Positions 1-5,570 of a stretch of 9,782 bases of DNA are shown piece by piece. Source of the stretch: an uncultured Prevotella sp. (GTDB lineage: Bacteria; Bacteroidota; Bacteroidia; Bacteroidales; Bacteroidaceae); assembly GCA_900546575.1 (NCBI GenBank), contig URDM01000091.1, positions 1-9,782 on the forward strand. The letters run 5' to 3'. A model generated the notes under the pieces. The model saw only the letters and a program-made list of their open reading frames with translations, had not been told where the DNA came from and searched no databases. The translations under genes were made by a program, and so were the position numbers. How positions within the stretch are numbered: position 1 is the first letter of the stretch; each line of letters starts with the position of its first letter.

Positions 1-76
1 GCAATACGTAAACTTCATTAACGACAAGCCCATTGGCAGAATTAAGTATGCACTAAATTAATTCCGCCAACAGGTA
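1..76. repeat. Left copy of 76-bp terminal inverted repeat
   Basis: Bases 1-76 are the exact reverse complement of bases 9707-9782. The match stops at 77/9706 (a against c, which do not pair). The repeat contains the last 19 codons and stop of an inward-reading ORF and about 15 bp of non-coding DNA ending in ...caacaggt(a). Read outward it begins ACCTGTTGGCGG, which resembles an IS end starting with ACC, as in the IS982 family by memory. The simplest reading is that the window lies between two oppositely oriented copies of a mobile element, each copy continuing beyond the window. The exact 76-bp length could also reflect where an assembly was cut inside a longer repeat. Confidence 0.95.
2..61 (+). 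CDS. C-terminal fragment of an ORF, possibly an IS982-like transposase
   Basis: Reading frame 2 is open from the window edge and gives QYVNFINDKPIGRIKYALN followed by TAA at 59-61. The stop lies 15 bp from the end of the inverted repeat, as a transposase stop often lies close to an IS end. From memory, IS982-family transposases of Bacteroidetes end in similar 'QYIN..NxKPI..IKYAL' strings. No catalytic residues are inside the window, so the family call is tentative. The same fragment occurs in mirror image at the right end. Confidence 0.45.
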   Translation, partial: QYVNFINDKPIGRIKYALN

Positions 77-309
77 AAAATACTGAAATACAACTCTACT
101 TGCATTTTTTTTGCAATATACATCTGCGAATATCGCATAATGCATCGACAGAGTAGACAATATTTACATTTTTCATCGCTCAAAACTGCGAGTTGAACGC
201 ACAAAGAAATCTTTTGCTCGAAATTCGTGAGTTTTGCGCGTGCGGCGTTATGATGTTTGTACACAATAAGTTAGGCTGGTGTGCGCTGAAATGTGCAAAT
301 TCGGCAATC

Positions 310-353
310 GCAAAAGGACTCCTTTTGTATAGCAGAAGGAGTCCTTTTGCTAT
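310..353. repeat. Two overlapping, mutually exclusive hairpins
   Basis: Arms gcaaaaggactcctt (310-324) and aaggagtccttttgc (336-350) form a perfect 15-bp stem with an 11-nt loop. A second stem uses part of the same DNA: atagca (329-334) pairs with tgctat (348-353), and inside it aagg (336-339) pairs with cctt (343-346), leaving a 3-nt loop. The two folds cannot coexist. There is only a weak T-run after either, so this is a terminator or regulatory-hairpin candidate with no assigned gene. Confidence 0.75.
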
Positions 354-403
354 GCAATTAAGCCTCCGTTGCATTGCATTTGTACTAATATTGCATACTA
401 AAA

Positions 404-431
404 AGCCCCCTTTTGCATTGCAATGGGGGCT
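404..431 (-). terminator. Terminator-like hairpin for minus-strand transcription
   Basis: agccccc (404-410) pairs with gggggct (425-431), and the inside is extended by ttgc (413-416) with gcaa (420-423). On the minus strand the stem is followed directly by a T-run (the plus-strand a-run at 399-403, broken only at its first bases). This is the form of an intrinsic terminator. It lies about 640 bp beyond the stop of the minus-strand ATPase gene and could end read-through from it. Confidence 0.5.
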
Positions 432-473
432 GAATTGATGAAATATATGGTTGCGGACGCTATAAAAACGAAT

Positions 474-492
474 GAATTCGCCTAACGAATTC
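474..492. repeat. Short perfect hairpin
   Basis: gaattcg (474-480) and cgaattc (486-492) pair perfectly around the 5-nt loop cctaa. There is no T-run directly after it on the plus strand, though a t-run begins 13 nt further on at 505. No function is assigned. Confidence 0.6.
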
Positions 493-542
493 TCCAGAAT
501 CAATTTTTTGTTTGTAACACTTTTTTACTGCCTGGACAATAT

Positions 543-667
543 TTCGCAAAGCGAATTTTGAATTTTGAGTTTTGAATTGTTGCCTGCGGCAATTTTGAAT
601 TTTGAGTTTTGATTTTTGAATTATTCTCGGCTGTGCCTGCGATTTTGAATTGTACAATTTTGAGTTG
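543..667. repeat. Hairpin plus 'ttttgaattttgag' repeat modules
   Basis: The 22-nt string at 554-575 (begins aattttgaattttgag) is repeated identically at 591-612, with a looser third version around 642-667. Each of the first two is preceded by a small hairpin whose stem differs: ttcgc-aaa-gcgaa (543-555) and ttgcc-tgc-ggcaa (580-592). The third module has a weaker pairing in tcggctgtgcctgcga. A conserved tail joined to a variable but still pairing stem is the pattern of dispersed intergenic repeats. No protein is likely to be encoded, although a minus-strand ORF crosses it. Confidence 0.75.
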
Positions 668-681
668 TTATAAGCGAGGAC

Positions 682-870
682 GGGCTGAAAGCCCAAAAAG
701 CACATAGCCCAAGGCAGCGCCTTGGGTGTACGGATTGAAAATAGCAAAACGCCCTGCAAGGGCAAAAGCATTGATAATTAACGCTTTTGCCCTTGCAGGG
801 CGCATTGGTATTTGTGATACTTTTACCCAGGGTGTTGCCCTGGGCTATGGGCTTCTGCCCCTTCGGGGCG
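682..870. repeat. 189-bp quasi-palindrome of two inverted REP-like modules
   Basis: The left half (682-769) and the reverse complement of the right half (783-870) align over all 88 bp apart from a 1-bp shift at the outer hairpin. The inner 20 bp are perfect: cgccctgcaagggcaaaagc (750-769) and its complement (783-802), with a 13-nt spacer. Each half carries two further hairpins. On the left these are gggct-gaa-agccc (682-694) and cccaaggc-agc-gccttggg (708-726). On the right they are cccaggg-tgttg-ccctggg (826-844) and gcccc-ttc-ggggc (857-869). Corresponding stems differ in sequence yet still pair. From memory, gggctgaaagccc-type motifs recur between genes in Bacteroidales. Confidence 0.85.
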
Positions 871-1073
871 TGCTGCTTTGACTTTTGACACGCCCTCCTC
901 CTACTAATAGCCCTATTCTTATTTTTTCGACTTTTGACACCTCAGCAATCAATGATTGCAAACTATATTCTTGGTAATGATGATTTGTACTCGACTTGGT
1001 ACTGCGGAGTCCGGAGACCTCCGCTACTTATATGTTCATAATTGAATCACTCCAAATACCGGATGAACCTATA
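871..1073. repeat. Small repeats downstream of the ATPase stop
   Basis: gacttttgacac occurs twice in direct orientation (880-891 and 929-940). gcaatca-a-tgattgc (945-959) is a perfect short palindrome. gcggag (1004-1009) pairs with ctccgc (1019-1024). None has a T-run suited to terminating the minus-strand gene that ends at 1074. I see no gene in this stretch. Confidence 0.6.
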
Positions 1074-2411
1074 TTATAGAAATTGGGTTAAATACACGGG
1101 TAAGAATAGCGTTTGTTCGCCTTTTTGTAAATCTTTTGTGTATATGATATAACGTTGCAGTATTCTATTTGAAAACTTTTGGCAGAAAGCATCGAGTGAT
1201 GTATGTCGTTTATATCCCGATGATTTTACTTCTATTGGGCAAATCTTGTTGCCTCGTGATAGAAGAAAATCAATCTCGTAGTTATGCTTTCCCGTTTCTG
1301 TAGGGAAAGTATAGTAGAAGAGTCGGTTGCCCGTTGCTGTCAACATTTGTGCCACCATATTTTCGTACACATATCCAAGGTTGGTGTCCAATTTGTCGCT
1401 CATCAATTTCTGATATATAATGTTTTCGGTGAAGTCCTTGTCTTTGAAGGCTAATGTTATGAACAATCCCGTATCTCCAATATACATTTTATATTTGTTA
1501 AGGTCCATAGCCAATGACATACCTACATTAGGGTCGTTTGCATGATATGCCATGTTTATGGTCATAGATTCGCGAAGCTCTGATATTAGTTGAAGTACTT
1601 TTTCAGAATCGGTATTGTTGCCTATAGCACTTGCAACTTGATATCGAGAGGCATTACTATTGAGTTGGGCGGGGATTGCATCGAAAAGCATAGATAGTCT
1701 GCCTGAAGAGTCTATTTTGTAGAAGTCGTCTTCATAGAGTTGTATGATATTGCGTTTCACTCTATCTACTTCCATAAGATTGTTTGTCTCTATATATGTG
1801 TCTACAGCTTGTGGCATTCCTCCGACAACCATGTATATTCTGAAGTCTCTCATTAGCTTTCGGGTGACGGCATCGCCTAATGATAGTTTTTTATCAAAGA
1901 GCATTCTCAGCTGTGGAATAGCAGTATTGTCGCCTAATGCCCATTTGAATTCCTCGTAGTCCATAGGGTATAGGAATAGTTTTTCTTCTTCGCTTGGAAT
2001 GAGTATGTCTTTCACGTTCTTTTTGATAGAAATCAGTGAACCTGTCTCTATATAGTCATATCGTCCATCAGCTACAAGATGTTTGATAGCTTGTCGGGCT
2101 TTCGGGCATTTCTGTACTTCGTCAAAAATAACCAATGACTTACGCTCTTTGAGCGACACTCCAAGTCGGAATTGTAGTTGCAAGAAGAAGTAATCCAGAT
2201 CGTCGATATGATTGAAGAGTTCCAATACGTCTTCTCTAACGATTGAAAAATCAATCATGACATACGATTCGTATTCGTTCTCAGCAAACTGTTTTGTCAG
2301 GGTTGATTTGCCAACACGTCGGGCACCCTCTATCAAGACTGCTGTTTTTCCGTGTCGGTTGTTTTTCCATTCAAGCAACTTGTCGTATAGTTTTCTTTTG
2401 AATATCCTCAT
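1074..2411 (-). CDS. AAA-family ATPase (AAA_14) with DUF4143 domain
   Basis: A 445-residue predicted cytoplasmic P-loop ATPase. The Walker A motif GARRVGKST lies at residues 29-37. Walker B (LVIFDEVQ, about 93-100) has the acidic pair D97-E98, followed by a sensor-like segment YIETGSL at 120-126. The C-terminal DUF4143 part holds EIDFLL (379-384) followed by IEVKSS (393-398), that is D381...E394-x-K396, the spacing of a PD-(D/E)xK nuclease-like core. Length and order fit the large Bacteroidetes AAA_14/DUF4143 family, whose cellular role is not settled; nucleic-acid or mobile-element links are suspected. The start is the ATG preceded by a well-formed promoter at 2443-2474. The gene is visibly richer in A+T than the genes to its right, consistent with separate acquisition. 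Family call is firm, function is not. Confidence 0.93.
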   Translation of the reverse strand: MRIFKRKLYDKLLEWKNNRHGKTAVLIEGARRVGKSTLTKQFAENEYESYVMIDFSIVREDVLELFNHIDDLDYFFLQLQFRLGVSLKERKSLVIFDEVQKCPKARQAIKHLVADGRYDYIETGSLISIKKNVKDILIPSEEEKLFLYPMDYEEFKWALGDNTAIPQLRMLFDKKLSLGDAVTRKLMRDFRIYMVVGGMPQAVDTYIETNNLMEVDRVKRNIIQLYEDDFYKIDSSGRLSMLFDAIPAQLNSNASRYQVASAIGNNTDSEKVLQLISELRESMTINMAYHANDPNVGMSLAMDLNKYKMYIGDTGLFITLAFKDKDFTENIIYQKLMSDKLDTNLGYVYENMVAQMLTATGNRLFYYTFPTETGKHNYEIDFLLSRGNKICPIEVKSSGYKRHTSLDAFCQKFSNRILQRYIIYTKDLQKGEQTLFLPVYLTQFL

Positions 2412-2440
2412 AATCTTTATTGTTTTGATGACTTTACTGA

Positions 2441-2480
2441 TGCGAATTTACTCAAAAATATGGTTTCCTCAAAATCTTTT
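2441..2480 (-). promoter_or_regulatory. Promoter of the ATPase gene (outward copy 1)
   Basis: Read on the minus strand, TTTTG (plus 2474-2470) is followed after 19 bp by TAAATTCG (plus 2450-2443), one base from the Bacteroidetes -7 consensus TAnnTTTG with the usual -33 spacing. This predicts a leader of about 25 nt before the ATG at 2411. The 40 bp match the inverse of 2615-2654 at 34 positions. Confidence 0.65.
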
Positions 2481-2546
2481 CATGCAAAATCCCGAAGATT
2501 CTCAAAATCTTTTCATGTAAAATCCCGAAGATTCTCAAAATCTTTT
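2468..2546. repeat. 33-bp tandem repeat, 2.4 copies
   Basis: Copies at 2468-2500 and 2501-2533 differ at one base (catgcaaaa against catgtaaaa). A third partial copy, ctcaaaatctttt, lies at 2534-2546. Each copy begins with ctcaaaatctttt, whose complement carries the TTTTG used as -33 box of the ATPase promoter, so the array multiplies that element upstream of the gene. The same 13 bp recurs inverted at 2615-2627. Confidence 0.9.
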
Positions 2547-2580
2547 ATCTTTTCACTCGTTCTGACAGTATTGTTTGATA

Positions 2581-2613
2581 TGCAAATTTAATCAAAAATA
2601 TGGTTACTATCAA
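2581..2613 (-). promoter_or_regulatory. Possible second, distal minus-strand promoter
   Basis: The minus strand has TAAATTTG (plus 2590-2583), an exact TAnnTTTG match, with TTG (plus 2613-2611) 20 bp upstream. The surrounding 26 bp (2581-2606) closely repeat 2441-2466, which holds the proximal -7 box. If active, its transcript would cross the 33-bp array before the ATPase gene. Confidence 0.45.
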
Positions 2614-2614
2614 T

Positions 2615-2654
2615 AAAAGATTTTGAGAAGAACGTAATTTTGATTAAATTCGCA
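2615..2654 (+). promoter_or_regulatory. Promoter of the TerC-family gene (outward copy 2)
   Basis: TTTTG (2621-2625), 19 bp, then TAAATTCG (2645-2652) fit the Bacteroidetes promoter form. The predicted leader to the ATG at 2692 is only about 35 nt, too short for a yybP-ykoY manganese riboswitch, and I see none. This is the inverted counterpart of the ATPase promoter at 2441-2480. Confidence 0.6.
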
Positions 2655-2691
2655 CCCCAAAATATTACAATTTGAAAGACAAATAGAACAA

Positions 2692-3675
2692 ATGTTGACA
2701 ACAGAATTACTTTTTTTGGTTGGCTTTGTGGTGTTCATAGCAGCCATATTGGTATTGGACATGCTGGTAATCGACCGCAAGGCACACGTTGTATCCATCA
2801 AGGAAGCCGGAACATGGACGGCAGTATGGATAGTCCTGGCACTTGCCTTTGCCATATTCCTGTATTTTCATGGCGACATGGTGCATGGAATACAGAACTT
2901 CAACGACCTACAGGCAGTATCGACACGCTATGCTTCGCATCTGAAGCTCAATCCCGACGACTTTGAGGCGAGTCTGCAGCAGTATCGTCACTACATGACC
3001 ATATCGTATATATCGGGCTATCTGATAGAGAAGACGCTGTCGGTAGACAACCTCTTCGTGATGATGATGATATTCGCATCGTTCGGCATCGACAAGAAGG
3101 AGTATCAGCACGCGCTCAACTGGGGCATTCTGGGAGCCATCGTGCTGCGCTTCGTCTTCATCTTTGCCGGTGCTGCCCTCATCAGCCGTTTCGAGTGGAT
3201 ATTGCTCGTGTTCGGCGTGTTCCTGCTGTACAGCGGTGTGAAGATGTTCTTGGACCGCAACAAGAAGGAAGAGATAAACGCCATGAACCATCCCGTGGTG
3301 CGATTCCTCAACAAGCACTTCCATCTTACGCCGCTTGTGCTCACCGTAATCTTCATCGAGTTCTGCGACTTGATATTCGCATTCGACAGCATCCCAGCCG
3401 TCTTCTCTGTGACACTCGACCCTTATGTGGTGTTCTTCTCCAACATCTTCGCCATTCTCGGATTGCGTGCCCTCTTCTTCCTGCTGGCTGCCATAGCCGA
3501 CAAGTTCCGCTATCTGAAGGTAGGCGTGAGCGTGTTGCTGGTGTTCATAGGTGTGAAGATGCTCATACACAAATACATCGAGATTGGAGCCATCAGCTCG
3601 CTCGTGTTCATACTCCTGGTGCTGGCAGTAAGTATATGTGCTTCGATATTCATCAAACCAGCCACTACTGAATAA
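2692..3675 (+). CDS. TerC/Alx-family integral membrane protein
   Basis: 327 residues and strongly hydrophobic, with about seven to nine membrane segments. Family hallmarks are GYLIEKTLSVDNLFV (109-123, acidic residues E113 and D119) and FIEFCDLIFAFDSIPAVF (221-238, with E223, D226 and D232). These place charged residues inside membrane segments, as expected for a metal-ion binding site. LDMLVIDRK (22-30) is the usual N-terminal TerC segment. The length matches the long Alx-type subfamily (E. coli Alx is about 320 residues). Family members have been linked to manganese efflux and, in plasmid-borne ter clusters, to tellurite resistance. No other ter genes are nearby, so manganese or other metal homeostasis is the more likely role. 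It stands alone, divergent from the ATPase and followed by a hairpin. Confidence 0.93.
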   Translation: MLTTELLFLVGFVVFIAAILVLDMLVIDRKAHVVSIKEAGTWTAVWIVLALAFAIFLYFHGDMVHGIQNFNDLQAVSTRYASHLKLNPDDFEASLQQYRHYMTISYISGYLIEKTLSVDNLFVMMMIFASFGIDKKEYQHALNWGILGAIVLRFVFIFAGAALISRFEWILLVFGVFLLYSGVKMFLDRNKKEEINAMNHPVVRFLNKHFHLTPLVLTVIFIEFCDLIFAFDSIPAVFSVTLDPYVVFFSNIFAILGLRALFFLLAAIADKFRYLKVGVSVLLVFIGVKMLIHKYIEIGAISSLVFILLVLAVSICASIFIKPATTE

Positions 3676-3696
3676 AGCAAATAGTGGTGTGGTCAA

Positions 3697-3739
3697 ATGG
3701 AAGTTATCGGAATTTATATATATGTCCGATAACTTCCAT
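3697..3739 (+). terminator. Long hairpin after the TerC-family gene
   Basis: atggaagttatcgga (3697-3711) and tccgataacttccat (3725-3739) form a perfect 15-bp stem with a 13-nt loop, 21 bp after the stop. The trailing sequence cacatttt has only a short T-run, so it is an imperfect terminator and could instead be a repeat unit or a transcript-stabilising stem. Confidence 0.5.
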
Positions 3740-3832
3740 CACATTTTAGGCACGACTTTTCTCGGTGTTCATCACATTTTCGGGACGACTTTTTGTGGTG
3801 TTCATCACATTTTCGGGACGACTTTGCAGAAA
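3734..3832. repeat. 33-bp tandem repeat, three copies
   Basis: Copies at 3734-3766, 3767-3799 and 3800-3832 have a strict 33-bp period. Copies 2 and 3 share their first 26 bases (starting gttcatcacattttcggg). Copy 1 is more diverged and overlaps the right arm of the preceding hairpin. The copies abut without spacers. An open frame across it gives an 11-residue period, but this looks incidental to the DNA repeat. Confidence 0.9.
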
Positions 3833-3984
3833 TGTATGCCAATTCTTGAATACTCTCCCCTTTTACTTTTTTACTCTTTTACTTTTTTACCCTTTTATTA
3901 CTCTTAAAATAAGTAAAAACCCCACTCCTCTCGCTTGTTTTAGGTAATTTTGCAATTTACAAATATAGAACAAACGAAATACAA
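3833..3984 (+). promoter_or_regulatory. Leader and promoter region of the GH3 operon
   Basis: A T/C-rich tract with a recurring ttttact motif occupies about 3855-3905. TAATTTTG at 3945-3952 fits TAnnTTTG and lies 32 bp before the ATG at 3985. No good -33 box sits 19 bp upstream, so it may be a weak or activator-dependent promoter. The 33-bp repeats just upstream could be regulator sites. Confidence 0.45.
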
Positions 3985-5502
3985 ATGAGCTTAACAGGCA
4001 TCATACGCAATGCGTTCATTCCCCGACAGCACAAGCTGGAACGTCATTTCACCGAACCGGAAGCGCTGCAGCACGACGTGTTGCAGCATCTGCTGCATAC
4101 AGCCGCAGGTACAGAATACGGCCGAAACCACCTTTTCGGCAACACACGCTCGTACGATGACTTCGTGCGCAACGTGCCAGTAAACACATACGAAGAACTC
4201 AAGGGCGACATCGACCGCATGCGCCATGGCGAATCGAGCATCTTATGGCCAGGCACCGTTAAATGGTATGCCAAGTCATCGGGCACTACCAACGACAAGA
4301 GTAAGTTTATACCAGTGTCGAGCGAGGGACTGCATCGCATACACTATCAAGGAGGTACTGACGTTGTGGCCCTTTATCTGCAGAACAATCCCAAGAGCCG
4401 CATGTTCGACGGCAAGGGACTCATTCTCGGCGGATCGCACTCGCCCAACTACAATCTCTCCGACTCGCTCGTGGGCGACCTCAGTGCCATACTCATCGAG
4501 AACATCAATCCGCTCGTCAACCTCATACGCGTGCCCAAGAAGCAGACAGCGCTGCTCAGCGACTTCGAAGTGAAGCGCGACCGCATAGCCCACGAGTGTC
4601 TCAACAAGAATGTCACTAACCTTTCGGGCGTTCCGTCGTGGATGCTCAGCGTACTGGTGCGCGTGCTTGAGATTACGGGCAAGGAGCATATTGATGAGGT
4701 CTGGCCCAATCTGGAGGTGTTCTTCCATGGCGGCATAGCCTTCACTCCGTATCGTCCGCAGTATGAGCACATCATCACCAGCGACAAGATGCACTACATG
4801 GAGACCTACAACGCATCGGAGGGATTCTTCGGCATACAGAACGATCCTACCGACAAGTCGATGCTGCTGATGCTCGACTACGGCGTGTTCTACGAGTTTC
4901 TGCCTATGGACGAGTTTGACAGCGACTCGCCCAACATCGTTCCGCTTGAAGGAGTGGAGATAGGCAAGAACTACGCCATGCTCATCTCTACATCGTGCGG
5001 ACTGTGGCGTTATATGATTGGCGATACAGTCAAGTTCACATCTGTTCGCCCCTATAAGTTTGTCATTACCGGTCGTACCAAATACTTCATCAATGCCTTC
5101 GGCGAAGAGCTTATCCAGGACAACGCCGAGAAGGGACTGGCATACGCATGCCAGAAGACGGGTGCCGAGGTGAAGGAATACACCGCCGCTCCGGTGTTTA
5201 TGGACCAGAACGCCAAGTGCCGCCACCAGTGGCTCATAGAGTTTGCCAAGCAGCCTGCCGACATAAACGAGTTTGCCGACATTCTCGACCGTAGCTTGCA
5301 GGACATCAACTCAGACTACGAGGCTAAGCGATTCCACGACATCACCCTGCAGCATCTGGAGATAGTAGTGGCACGCCCCGGACAGTTTGACGACTGGCTG
5401 CGTTCTAAGGGCAAGTTGGGCGGACAGCACAAGATACCGCGCCTCTCGAACAACCGACAGTATATTGAAGAGATTATGAATACTCCCGCCTCAGGACTGT
5501 AG
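3985..5502 (+). CDS. GH3-family adenylating enzyme (acyl-acid amido synthetase type)
   Basis: 505 residues. GH3 enzymes belong to the ANL-type adenylate-forming superfamily. They activate a carboxylic acid with ATP and couple it to an amine, usually an amino acid; plant members conjugate jasmonate and auxin. Visible ATP-site motifs are SSGTTNDKSK (98-107), TYNASEG (274-280) and YMIGD (343-347), followed by the hinge-region NAFGEEL (370-376). All three nucleotide-binding motifs appear intact, and the length is close to the usual bacterial GH3 size (about 500). It has no signal peptide and is therefore cytoplasmic. Bacteroidetes commonly carry one annotated as 'GH3 auxin-responsive promoter family protein', a misleading name; the bacterial substrate is unknown. 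It is the first gene of a four-gene co-directional run, 68 bp ahead of the next. Confidence 0.93.
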   Translation: MSLTGIIRNAFIPRQHKLERHFTEPEALQHDVLQHLLHTAAGTEYGRNHLFGNTRSYDDFVRNVPVNTYEELKGDIDRMRHGESSILWPGTVKWYAKSSGTTNDKSKFIPVSSEGLHRIHYQGGTDVVALYLQNNPKSRMFDGKGLILGGSHSPNYNLSDSLVGDLSAILIENINPLVNLIRVPKKQTALLSDFEVKRDRIAHECLNKNVTNLSGVPSWMLSVLVRVLEITGKEHIDEVWPNLEVFFHGGIAFTPYRPQYEHIITSDKMHYMETYNASEGFFGIQNDPTDKSMLLMLDYGVFYEFLPMDEFDSDSPNIVPLEGVEIGKNYAMLISTSCGLWRYMIGDTVKFTSVRPYKFVITGRTKYFINAFGEELIQDNAEKGLAYACQKTGAEVKEYTAAPVFMDQNAKCRHQWLIEFAKQPADINEFADILDRSLQDINSDYEAKRFHDITLQHLEIVVARPGQFDDWLRSKGKLGGQHKIPRLSNNRQYIEEIMNTPASGL

Positions 5503-5570
5503 ACGGTCAATATATTCTAATTTAGAAACATACTAAAAAACGTATTCAGATAATTATTTAAAAACATAAG

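Larger units (their letters stand above)
77..540. other. Gene-free stretch with hairpins
   Basis: There is no convincing gene here. The short ORFs at 58-264 (minus), 180-503 (minus) and 193-438 (plus) have low-complexity, Cys-, Phe- and Leu-rich translations that match no family I know, and they read through obvious hairpins. Similar fragments seem familiar to me as dispersed intergenic sequence in Prevotella genomes, but this is recollection only. The stretch contains the hairpins listed at 310-353, 404-431 and 474-492. No tRNA or rRNA was seen. Confidence 0.6.

Noticed and set aside
193..438. 81-codon plus-strand ORF
   Set aside because: It crosses two strong hairpins including a terminator-like one, has no promoter box at a suitable distance, and matches no family.
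460..771. 103-codon minus-strand ORF in the repeat region
   Set aside because: It is a translation of the hairpin and ttttgaattttgag repeats, with no independent sign of coding.
2655..2691. Manganese (yybP-ykoY) riboswitch ahead of the TerC-family gene
   Set aside because: The predicted leader is only about 35 nt and no paired structure of that type is visible.
2692..3675. Tellurite-resistance ter operon
   Set aside because: Only a single TerC/Alx-type gene is present, without terZABDE partners, so a resistance operon is not supported.
2908..3696. 262-codon minus-strand ORF overlapping terC
   Set aside because: Its His- and Glu-rich translation is the antisense shadow of a confident TerC reading frame, with no family match or promoter.
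3734..3832. Possible CRISPR array
   Set aside because: The 33-bp copies are directly adjacent with no spacers, and there are no cas genes in the window.
4276..5226. 316-codon minus-strand ORF inside GH3
   Set aside because: It is antisense to a gene with intact ATP-site motifs. Its length follows from codon bias in the sense gene, and no domain is recognisable.
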